From the NCBI GenBank assembly GCA_916048095.2, contig OU696571.1:5440501-5504500 (forward strand): 64,000 bases of DNA, read 5' to 3'. Within the stretch, counting starts at the first letter, position 1. Every line of letters starts with the position of its first letter. The DNA comes from Sacculina carcini. Lineage: Eukaryota > Arthropoda > Thecostraca > Sacculinidae. Of this stretch, positions 1 to 9,294 are shown in pieces. The position numbers were made by a program, and so were the translations under genes. Below the pieces are notes generated by a model that was not told the origin of the DNA, searched no databases, and worked only from the letters and a program-made list of their open reading frames with translations.

Positions 1-997
1 GATAGGGTTGTTTTGGATAGTGTGCCTCCCGTGGGGTCGAGCGGAACAAGAGAGGCAGTGCGCATAGTGAGTCGGTGTGAGAGGGTATGTTGTGTCGCGT
101 GGGAGTTTGATAGTCGTTTGTGTCGTATGAGACTTTCGTGTGGTTGGGATTTGTGAACCCACTTATTGTTAATTTCATTCAGTTGTTAATTTCATCGTCA
201 TCATCTTATTATAGCCTGGACTGTGAATACATTTTACAGATACGATACGATAGATACTTTGAGATAACATTACCATTGCGACTCTGGATGGTTTAAAGTT
301 GTACTGGCTGGTTGAACAAAGTTTGTATTGAAATACCCGAGTTACTCAGTGAACCCGTTCAATTCATTCGAAACACAAGTGTCACAAAAACGGAAAAGAT
401 AATAATAAAAGTATAAGGCTTTGATGGCAATTATTAACGACACATATGTTTAATTTGAAGAGATTTGAGAGTATGTTTAATGAAGAGAGCTAACAACTAA
501 CTCACAACCTGTTAGCCACGATGAAGATAAGTCGATCGTCAGTCGAACACAATCAGTTGAGCAAACCGAGTAAGTCACTTAATGATTCAATCGATAGCTT
601 TTATATTTAGAGTAACGGTAACAGTGAATAATGCGTGTGTATCAATATTTTTATTTCTGAGCTGGGAATTTCAATGTATGACGTTATTTTGCCTGCCCGT
701 ATGTGTTTGTATGTCTGTGTGCACACATAAGTCACACGGTGTGCTAAATTTGCTGATGCATGTTTGCGTGTGTGTGTGTGTGTGTGTTTGTGATATGCGT
801 GTAATTTTGGTCACAATTGATTGGCACATATGAGTAGTGCTATAAGCCAAAGCAAAACATTTCCTCCTTTTCTACACGAGACCGGTACACACAGGCATAT
901 GAATGCTTGACTGAAAATAAGCAATTTAATAACTGGTTGTAGTTTGACGCTTTTTTGGTATAAATAATTTATGGCTACTTTAATGAGTGATATGATA
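1..997. other. Unassigned sequence left of the piggyBac element
   Basis: I see no convincing coding exon here. The stretch is low to moderate in complexity and holds a short GT tract near 768-790. The only open frame of note runs through that GT tract, so it is a composition artefact. The right edge at 998-1001 is the TTAA target duplication of the piggyBac element, so this is the DNA into which that element inserted. Confidence 0.5.
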
Positions 998-1704
998 TTA
1001 ACCCATATTATCCCAATGACTACATATGTAGTCATGCATTTCAGGAGGCCACCATTCATGATTTAGATATCATTATGGAATTTTAAAGGCATCAACATAA
1101 TTCTGCACTTTTTTCTGGCCTATATATCTCCAAAATAGCGTTAAATTAATATACCCCTTTAATTGTGATAAGAAATAATATCGGTTGTTTTCACGTTTTC
1201 GCGCTTCTGTTACACTTTCATGTTGAAACCTGCATACTACTGTCGTGAGTACATCAATGGTGGCCTCTTTCACTCAGTTCATTATTGAATATGTGAGAAA
1301 GATTACCTAATGAAAATCCCCCTCATAAATTTCAGAACCTGTTCTTGAGGTAAGTTGAAAAATCCATGACTACATATGTAGTCATTGGGCAACGTGTCAA
1401 CAAATTATATGCATCAGTTGACGACTGGGCTGCTGACTTGTTATGTACTACTAAAAACTACTAATGGTCGTTACGTAATTCTAACCTAACCTATATATAT
1501 CCTTAGTGAATATCGTAGATATACAATATGTATAGTGAAGGTTTGCATGTAACAATCGCACGTGAATTTGGTCGTTCGAGGCAGCCTATGGTGGCATCAT
1601 CTGGCTACGTATTGTGTGGGGCATTCTGTGGTCTTGTGCTAGATGAAAAGGTATCGCTGGAATTTTGAAATTTGTAGTTTGGTTTGTGATTTTTTCCCTA
1701 CAAT

Positions 1705-1740
1705 GTAAGTACATTGAACCTTTTATTTTATTTTTTTCAG
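1705..1740 (+). promoter_or_regulatory. Splice-site pair just upstream of the piggyBac ATG
   Basis: GTAAGT at 1705-1710 matches a 5' splice site. The T-rich tract ending in CAG at 1740 matches a 3' splice site. Paired together they would bound a 36-bp intron, which is shorter than most animal introns, so the acceptor may instead pair with a donor further upstream. Either way the mature message would place the ATG at 1762 close to a splice junction. Confidence 0.4.
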
Positions 1741-1761
1741 GATAGCAGTCTGGATAGTGGA

Positions 1762-3486
1762 ATGTTTCATGAACCAAGGATCAGACCCCACAAGTTTCTT
1801 GGGGATGCCATCGATTTTGCTCAGACCAGGGATGGAGATGTGGACATTGTTATTACTGGTCCACCAAGCGGAGGTGACGACAGTGACATAGAACAGGTCG
1901 ATGATGACACACTTGTAGATGTTGGAGGAATGCCAGAAGAAGTGGCAGGAGAGGTTGATGTCATGTATGAAGAATCCGATGCAGACGCTGCAACCGGTCA
2001 TATTTCCAGAAAAAAGCAAAAGCTAAGTGAACCTAAATGGACGAAGAGTCATATTTCTGCACAAGTGGACTTTAAAAAATATGAGAAAACGAATGCAAAA
2101 AAATTGCTCCTGAAAATCTCGCCAGATATTATTGAGGCTTCTGAGTGGACTGTGTTTCAAAAAGTATTTGAAGAGATTCTTCAACATCTTGTCTGTGAAA
2201 CCAATAGATACGCAGCCAGAGATAAGAATATGCCAGATTTCCAAATTACAGCTGAGGAAATGTATAACTTTTTAGGCTTGCTGATACTTTCTGGTTATAG
2301 CATGCGCACGAGTGAGAGAGACTACTGGAGCAAAGCATCTGATCTTTGTTGCCCTGGTTTCGCTGAAACTATGAGTCGCAGTCGGTTTCAAAAAATTAAA
2401 AGTGTATTGCACGCAGCTGACAACCAATCACTTCATTCAAGCAAAATGGCAAAAATTAAGCCATTATATGATCTACTAAATCAATCATTGCGCATGTTTG
2501 GTATTCTGCATGAAAATCTAAGCATCGATGAGTCTATGGTGCCCTATTTTGGAAGACATTCTTGTAAACAATTCATACGAGGTAAGCCGATTCGTTTCGG
2601 GTATAAATGTTGGGTGATGAGTAGTTCATGTGGTCTTCCTTACCAAGTAACAGTATATGAAGGGAGGACTGAAAAAGCATGCAACACTCCTCTAGGAACT
2701 CGTGTTGTAATGGAATGTTTGAAGATATGTGATAAGCCAAGTTCTCACTACATATTTTTCGATAATTTTTTCACATCCTATGATCTCATGAAACAGTTGA
2801 AAACTCTTGGTTTCAAAGCTACTGGCACTGTGAGGAAAAACAGAATGAAAGGATGCCCACTCAAGACCGATGCAGCTATGAAAAAGAGTGAAAGAGGCTT
2901 TTACGACTACCGTTCAGATGGTGATATAGAGATGGTCAGGTGGAATGACAATTCAGTCGTGACCATGTGCAGCAATGCTATTGGACTAGAGCCAATTCGG
3001 CAAGTGAATAGAAGAGTAAAAAACAAGGGTGTCGTGAGTGTTCCCCAGCCAAATGTGGTCGCTTGCTATAATGCAGGTATGGGAGGAGTAGACTTGATGG
3101 ACAGATCGCTGGCAGACTTCAGGCCTACTATTCCCGGGAAAAAATGGTATTGGACTTTGATAATCAACGCAATAAATATCGCAGTTGTGTACAGCTGGAG
3201 CATTTATCAACTATCAACAAATTATGAATCAAAGCAAAAGGATTTTCGAAGAAATTTGGTCACCGCTATGCTATATCAGTCTCAACCTAAGCCAAGATCA
3301 GCTTCACGATCTGGGCCTTCATTTTCTGTTCTTGAAGATGTGAGGACTGACAACAGAAATAATTACCCACAAAGCTGCCCAATTAGACGCTGCGCAGTTT
3401 GCAAAAAGAATTGCAGAATACAGTGTGCAAAGTGCAACAAGTCCCTCCACTTGAAAGAGTGTTTCCAGAAGTTTCATGAAAAATAG
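1762..3486 (+). CDS. piggyBac transposase
   Basis: This is a 574-aa DDE/D transposase that cuts and pastes its element at TTAA. The catalytic triad is visible as D256 in SIDESMVP, D334 in IFFDNFF and D444 in MGGVDLMD. The 78-residue spacing of the first two equals that of the moth piggyBac enzyme (D268/D346). The acidic N-terminus (about residues 25-70) and a C-terminal Cys/His-rich zinc domain (about residues 540-574, CAVCKKNC then CAKCNKSLHLKEC) are typical of the family and bind the terminal repeats. The frame is open upstream to about 1714 without an ATG. I chose the first in-frame ATG, at 1762. It lies 21 bases after a strong 3' splice-site match (pyrimidine run plus CAG at 1740), so an upstream 5' exon is possible. 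There is no internal stop or frameshift. The length is normal for the family. Confidence 0.92.
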   Translation: MFHEPRIRPHKFLGDAIDFAQTRDGDVDIVITGPPSGGDDSDIEQVDDDTLVDVGGMPEEVAGEVDVMYEESDADAATGHISRKKQKLSEPKWTKSHISAQVDFKKYEKTNAKKLLLKISPDIIEASEWTVFQKVFEEILQHLVCETNRYAARDKNMPDFQITAEEMYNFLGLLILSGYSMRTSERDYWSKASDLCCPGFAETMSRSRFQKIKSVLHAADNQSLHSSKMAKIKPLYDLLNQSLRMFGILHENLSIDESMVPYFGRHSCKQFIRGKPIRFGYKCWVMSSSCGLPYQVTVYEGRTEKACNTPLGTRVVMECLKICDKPSSHYIFFDNFFTSYDLMKQLKTLGFKATGTVRKNRMKGCPLKTDAAMKKSERGFYDYRSDGDIEMVRWNDNSVVTMCSNAIGLEPIRQVNRRVKNKGVVSVPQPNVVACYNAGMGGVDLMDRSLADFRPTIPGKKWYWTLIINAINIAVVYSWSIYQLSTNYESKQKDFRRNLVTAMLYQSQPKPRSASRSGPSFSVLEDVRTDNRNNYPQSCPIRRCAVCKKNCRIQCAKCNKSLHLKECFQKFHEK

Positions 3487-3848
3487 AGGTGCAGTTTCAT
3501 ATGAATATATTCCATTTATCGTTTAATTGCTATGATTATGTTGTTATGATGAAGTGTTGAATATAAAATGTTTTAAAAGGTGTTTATTTGCTCAGAAAAT
3601 GTTATCTTGTTGGTTTACCTAAGAACTTGAAAAAATAGCAACCACCTACGAAGAAGAATATCTGTGATGGTAATATATCAGGTTACCTGCCCAATGACTA
3701 CATATGTAGTCATGCTTATTTTAAGCAAACAACATGTCTTAGATTAAAATTCAACCAAATTTATTCTTAATTGTGGTGTTTTGAGTTAACATTCAAAATT
3801 TGATCAACTTTGAAAAATATTTAGACATGTTGGGTTTATTTGGGTTAA

Positions 3849-4783
3849 GCCTTACATTTTAGCGCATATTTTATTAATGGGGTGTATTCTACATTTAGTG
3901 CACCATTTGCTAGTATAAGCCAAAACCACTGAAAATTAGTAATCTTAAAGCTTTCAAAGTAGATTCGCGACCCTTAAATAATATTTTGCGGTATTTATTT
4001 GGATCACATTGAATTCAGCGTCGTTCAAAACATGAGAAAAACTTGCGCCACCCAAATTACCAGCAATTTGGGAAAAATGAGCATCCCTAGTGTGCATGTA
4101 TCTATGCAGTGTGTGTGTGTGTGCCGGTGTGTGTACTCACCTATTTGTTTACCACAGGAGATGAGCTATGCTCGTGCTGTCCTGCCTGCAGTCCACCCTC
4201 TAACCTATCTTCATTGAAATTCCCAGTATTTCACACTATCCAGTCTTTCTTTAAATGCTCCTACGATATTAGCTTCTACAATATTCTCCCCTAACTGATT
4301 CCAGACATCAACACACAACACAACAGTGTGTGTGAAAGAAGAAAGAAAGCAATGTGTATTTTGCTCAGACTCAATAATAGTATGGAGCACAGCTCCGCAT
4401 CAAATAACAGCGATGTAAAAACAACAACAACAAAGCACAACATCAAAACAACAAACAATTCAATATGACGTTATATATGAATCTAAATATGTTAATTCCA
4501 AATCATAATGCAACAAATCACGTATATAACGTGTCAAATCACGTATATTTTTCAAATGTAATTCGCCCCCATAAATCACGTTTCATTCCAATAATTTTAC
4601 CCCCCTTAGAATCAACGTCGTCTAAATAATGGGAAACACTTGCACCTGCAAGGTTTTGGAAAAATCACCAACAATGAGCAACCCTAATGCATACATATAT
4701 ATGCAAACACACTCATCTTTCCATACAAAGACGTATATGATTGTGTATATGTTTGTGTGTGTGTGTGTGTTTTTTGTCCACGT

Positions 4784-4826
<43 letters not shown>

Positions 4827-4966
4827 TGCCGTCAACCCCATAAATACCACTCGACACGGACACGACCGTGAAAAAATGACAGACACATATAAAAACCCAT
4901 TCGCGCGCTATATATACACCGACGCACATATGCACCCCTGCGTTCAGTGCATCTCAGCACACCCAC

Positions 4967-5005
<39 letters not shown>

Positions 5006-5640
5006 ATGAGCGGCCAATCCCTACTGACAGCCGGATGCCACGTGGAGACAAGGAAACGCCACGTGCCACACGTGCCGCACGAGTGACACGTGTGATTGTT
5101 GAGTCGTCTGCACCTGTGCCTATGCAAATGTATGATGCGTGACTTAAGAGCGGCCTGCAATGAGTGTCTTGAAAATCCCACTAAACAAGTAGGATGACGT
5201 GTCGTTGAATCGTTATAACAACAAACTATATTTGCTTTAGCGCATTGCTATGACAAAATCACGCGATGATACATATCAAGTGGAGTAAAATAATAAGTAG
5301 AACAGCGTGCACAGAACAAGACATAAAATGCACGAGTAAACATATAGAAACAATTCCAAAGAACAAAAGAACATTGACACAAAATAGAGTAATATACAAT
5401 TGACCAAATAAATCAGCAAATGCCATATAAGAAACAGTCACGCATGGAGTGGGAAAACATAAAGTGCAGTGATAATGATAATGACCACTTTATAAAGAAG
5501 TTGGGATCAGTGAGAGGACTTTAATCTATAAAATATAAATAATATGTAGTGGGAGTTTGGCGTGAGAGATTAAATAGAAGCATAATAAGTCAATGAATGT
5601 GTTAATGGGTCAAAAGAAAGATATAAGGATATTTTCATAG
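3849..5640. repeat. GT microsatellite-rich interspersed sequence
   Basis: No gene is seen. The stretch contains short GT runs near 4109-4130, a longer (GT)n at 4786-4823 and another at 4975-5004. About 4128-4300, beginning TACTCACCTATTTGT, resembles the start of an interspersed repeat that I associate with decapod crustacean genomes; that link is from memory and uncertain. A cluster of CACGTG E-box palindromes lies at 5038-5095. The rest is AT-rich and unassigned. Confidence 0.5.
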
Positions 5641-5675
5641 CGAATGGGAGAATGATCGATACGACGTAGATGAAA

Positions 5676-5815
5676 TTATATAAGGAGACCAGGTAGGTAG
5701 GTAGGTTCGCAGACCACGTAGGCTCGTTGATGGCCCGAGGTCAGAGGAGATGAAGTGAAATGCGAGAAGACGGTGGACCCTCCAAATAACAGTGGTCCCT
5801 TGAAATATATTGAAC
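5676..5815 (-). pseudogene. LINE 3'-end fragment (L2/CR1-like)
   Basis: On the minus strand a short stretch reads like the C-terminal tail of the reverse transcriptase of the LINE at 44.75-47.36 kb. In particular there is a Pro-Arg-Ala-x-Asn segment followed by a Trp-Ser segment. It is a few tens of codons long and broken by stops. Only the family resemblance supports the call. Confidence 0.35.
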
Positions 5816-6082
5816 CGTCCAAATAAGAGACTACTTCAAACAGCGAAATTATCCAAAGGGCGGAATACACCCCTGGAATTCGGGGTTATCGGTGAAAGGC
5901 GAAAACAAAACGGCATGATTGTCTGAAGCGAGTGAATATTCTTGCAAGACGAGTGGAGCAAAATAAAATTGCAGTTGTACAATCTGGAAAAAATTAGGTA
6001 CTGCACCAGCGTCACTGTTGTATTTATCTGTGGCGTTGTTGTCGAGTGGCGTGCGGTGTGACGTCATAGCGGTTCACTTGAG

Positions 6083-6129
6083 CAACGCCACCTAGATACA
6101 GGCCCTTTCACGAAAGTATGACGTCATCG
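6083..6129. repeat. Left terminal inverted repeat of the P-like element
   Basis: This 47-bp repeat is paired with 11898-11944 in inverse orientation, with two mismatches. It contains the cAMP-response-element-like palindrome TGACGTCA near its inner end. Confidence 0.8.
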
Positions 6130-6429
6130 ATTGCGGTGGCTTCACTCGTACGGGCGATATGCGTTGTTATTAGAAATTGTGCTTAGTGCGGGTGTTTGAC
6201 TTGCATTCCGGCTCAATTAAGTTTGAAAATCATGTTACCAACATAAGAAGCTTCAAATACAATTGCAAATAGAATAACTGAATATATTATAAGCCCACAC
6301 AGGCATAAAACAGTAAAAAAACAAACATGCAACGACCATACACGATACAATGCGGAACGTTTTCGCTTCCATTGTTTCTAATTTATCGTAGATGAATTTG
6401 TCACAACAATTATTGTTCAGAAGGACATT

Positions 6430-7400
6430 TACAGCGGTGCACACAATTTTTCTGCAATTAATTGTAAATTACGATGTTGAGAACAGTACAAGTAAACAAG
6501 CATAACACCGCAATCACTCAGTTTTTCTAGTGCATGAAACCTATCATCGCGCTGGTTTCCAACAATACACAATTTATCATACTTAATATACTTCTGCACA
6601 GTAAAAACCAAAGCAAAACAATATTATCAACATAAAAATATTACGCCAATCTTCGGCGACCAATTTCTCTCGAATACGAAACTTTTTCGGATGACATGGT
6701 TTTACTTCGCGCAGCCAAAATGTTTTACATGAATGACAATCCTGTTTTTGAGAAAATACAACAATAACCCGCAATATATACGATCACTGGATGATGGGAA
6801 TATGAAATACCAGCTTCACATATACGAAAGATGAGACGTTCAGCAATATCTTTGAAATATCACGAAAATATTCCGCAGAACACGTAAAATGTTTCAAGTC
6901 AATAGTGCATGATGTGATTAAATCAATATTGCCTGATGAAATCAATATAAATATATATTATTCGATTTGATAATGTGCAATCACAAATCCTTCTCACAAT
7001 ACTTCGTGATCTCACAGAGCGCATTTGTTGTGTGATACACAGCCAAAACTTCTCTAGTCAAAATGATCATATTCTCGTCTGACATCCATCAATCCAACCA
7101 TATCATGAAATGCTCTAAAAACAAAGGCCTGTCATCCATAGCTGAATCAGTCATCGAATAAACATTTCTCAACCTGGAGCCTTTATACGGTGTCATTACA
7201 TTACGAATAGTCCACCAACGCAATATTATTTAAATAAAATGAGCAGTATCTTGAGATAAATCAGGATTATTTTTAGCACCCAATGATCTTAGAGCCAACA
7301 ACGCGAAATCACTCCCAACATTCAGCACAAGTTAAATATGTTGTCCTTCAATACTCGACGGACGAACAGCTTTGAGCGACAAACCGTACGATGATCAAGT
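6430..7400 (-). pseudogene. P-element-type transposase, C-terminal remnant
   Basis: Reading the minus strand from about 7400 downward in shifting frames, I find in order several P-family segments. First comes a Ser-Asp-Phe-Ala-Leu-Leu-Ala-Leu block, then a WW-x-I-x-NV-x-x-PYKG-x-RLR block. These are followed by a Leu-Thr-Arg-Glu...His-Thr-Thr-Asn-Ala-Leu block, and near 6780 a YIAGYCC block followed by C-x-x-C. These match the order of conserved segments in P-element and THAP9 transposases: the insertion-domain end, and the YIAGY...CxxC tail. Several stops and frameshifts make it a pseudogene. The same YxAGYCC tail can be read in the second copy at 54.77 kb, which argues that the reading is real. 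There is no search support, so the family call is an inference. Confidence 0.55.
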
Positions 7401-7419
7401 TTATTAAGTTTACATTTGA

Positions 7420-8750
7420 TTGCTATTTATTGCCAACTTGTTCGCCATTGCTATTATATCATATTATGTGGTCCTTCTATTGGAGCGTGGGATAGTACAA
7501 GTGAGCGCTTTATACTCGATACTGCACAGCAACACTTGTCAATACGCACGAGACAGGGAATATCATGTGATGCTTGCAGCGTGAGACGGTGTCATTTTCC
7601 CACGGTTGAGCTCAAGAGACGAATCAGTGCCCCCTTATACAGTCAGCAAATTATTCTCACATGTAGACGTGGACACTCACACACGTACAATGTTCACGCA
7701 CACACAGACATACATATTGGCGCAAAGAAACAAGCTGAATCAAGCTGAATCACACCTCGACATAGATAACTGTCACATGAATATATGAAAATGTCACTGT
7801 CATATGAAATAATTAACTCACTGTCATGAAACATTTATGCAGCTCATAAATTCGATTGCCTTGTGGAATATAAATTCATGCATTAGCATTGTTTTCGCCT
7901 CTATTGGGATGCTTTCTGGTGTTTTGTTGTAGAAATGTCACCAAAACCTAAGAGGAGAAATAGAGCTTTGTGGGCATCAACAAGAAGCAGCACAAGGATA
8001 TTTTAGGTTACTTTTTCCTGAAAATAAGGACACTTTTTTCTATATTAAGGTTACTTTTTGATAGCCCTAGTTATTACTGAAATTATTCATGGGGATGTGA
8101 ACGCCAAAATTCAATAAACTGCAGCACGCACACAGAAACAGATACACGTATACTAAATGAGGCGCGTGGGGTATCACTATTTCCAAGACAGCACCATTCA
8201 CCCACAGATCACCCGATATCCGCCACGTGATATCTACAATCCTCGTCAGCACCATGCGAACACAACACTGTGAATTCAGCACCTTGCGAACACTGGGCAC
8301 AATTCCAAGCTAGCAAATACAATACAAGACAATTAAGCCCACACATACTAAAACGAATCTCACTACAATGATATATCCGTACCGTAGTAGTAGATTTCGA
8401 AGTCCTATAATATTATTAATTATTATTATTATTAATTACAGGCAAATCCAGTAGCATGGGAAGAGTGCAAGCACTATTACCACCCTAAGGTGGCCCCATG
8501 TACCGGAAGCGCCCAAAAGATTCAGAGAGAAAGAGAGTTCGAAGAGAAAAAAGTCTAGAAAGAGAGTTGGAAAGAAAATAATAAATAAATAACAATAAAT
8601 AATAAACCATCATCCGATAACAATCCATAATGTCACTCCGCCCACGTTCCTCAATAAATAATAACAATCAACAATAAATATGTGATTCATTAAAAAACAG
8701 CCATCAATAAATAAGAATAAATATTAATAAATAAGTAATAAATAACAATC
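7420..8750. other. Unassigned interior with a hAT end fragment
   Basis: This lies inside the P-like element. I see no gene. About 8000-8069 is the terminal part of the hAT family described at 18.3-23.4 kb: it has GGTTACTTTTT motifs and ends in GATAGCCCTA, followed by GTTATTAC as a possible target duplication. The other end of that hAT copy was not found. The stretch near 8400-8750 is AT-rich. Confidence 0.4.
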
Positions 8751-9294
8751 AAGAACAATACATATGATTCAAAAAAGAAACATCCAACAATAAATATAAA
8801 TATGATTCAATAAGTAACAACAACACAAATAAATATGATTCAATAAACAATAACACCAATAAATATGACTCAATAATTAACAACAACAATAAATATGATT
8901 CAATAAACAGCAACAACAATAAATATGATTCAATAAACAACAACAACAATAAATATGATTCAATAAACAGCAACAACAATAAATATGATTCAATAAACAA
9001 CAACAACAATAAATATGATTCAATAAACAGCAACAACAATAAATATGATTCAATAAACAACAACAACAATAAATATGACTCAATAAACAGCAACAACAAT
9101 AAATATGATTCAATAAACAACAACAGCCAACACTGAGTAAAAGTATAATTTAATAAATAACAACAACCAATAATAAATAGTAATAAATAGAGAGTAAAAT
9201 AGGAATAAATATAAATAAATAGAAAATATATAACAATAAGCATGAATAAATAACAATAAATATGAATAAATATACAATTAATAAGACTCAATAG
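8750..9294 (-). repeat. 30-bp minisatellite with a 60-bp higher-order period (LINE 3' side)
   Basis: From about 8880 to 9123 a 30-bp unit (AACAACAATAAATATGATTC plus ten bases) repeats at least eight times. Alternate units differ by CAA versus CAG at the same place, so the true period is 60 bp, four times over. Degenerate units extend to about 8750 and 9290. It directly follows the stop of the LINE frame on the minus strand, so it may be that LINE's 3' untranslated region or tail. Open frames through it on either strand are artefacts. Confidence 0.8.

Larger units (their letters stand above)
998..3848 (+). mobile_element. Complete piggyBac transposon with TTAA target duplications
   Basis: The element runs from 1002 to 3844 and is flanked by TTAA at 998-1001 and 3845-3848, the invariant piggyBac target. 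The left end reads CCCATATTATCCCAA and the reverse complement of the right end reads CCCAAATAAACCCAA, so the terminal inverted repeat is about 15 bp with three mismatches. Inside are three copies of a perfect 20-bp palindrome at 1016-1035, 1366-1385 and 3694-3713. The copies carry flanking GGG or CCC trinucleotides in opposite orientations. One transposase gene lies inside, in the sense orientation. Both ends, both duplications and an open frame survive, so this copy could be active or only recently silenced. Confidence 0.88.

Noticed and set aside
582-833. Open frame with Val/Cys runs
   Set aside because: It is produced by translation through a GT microsatellite.
4629-5181. Several frames on both strands with Val-Cys or Thr-His runs
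   Set aside because: They are artefacts of the (GT)n tracts at 4786-4823 and 4975-5004.
8749-9291. Minus-strand frames with Tyr-Leu-Leu or Cys-Cys-Leu-Leu repeats
   Set aside because: The 30-bp minisatellite has a period divisible by three, so all frames stay open; there is no independent sign of coding.
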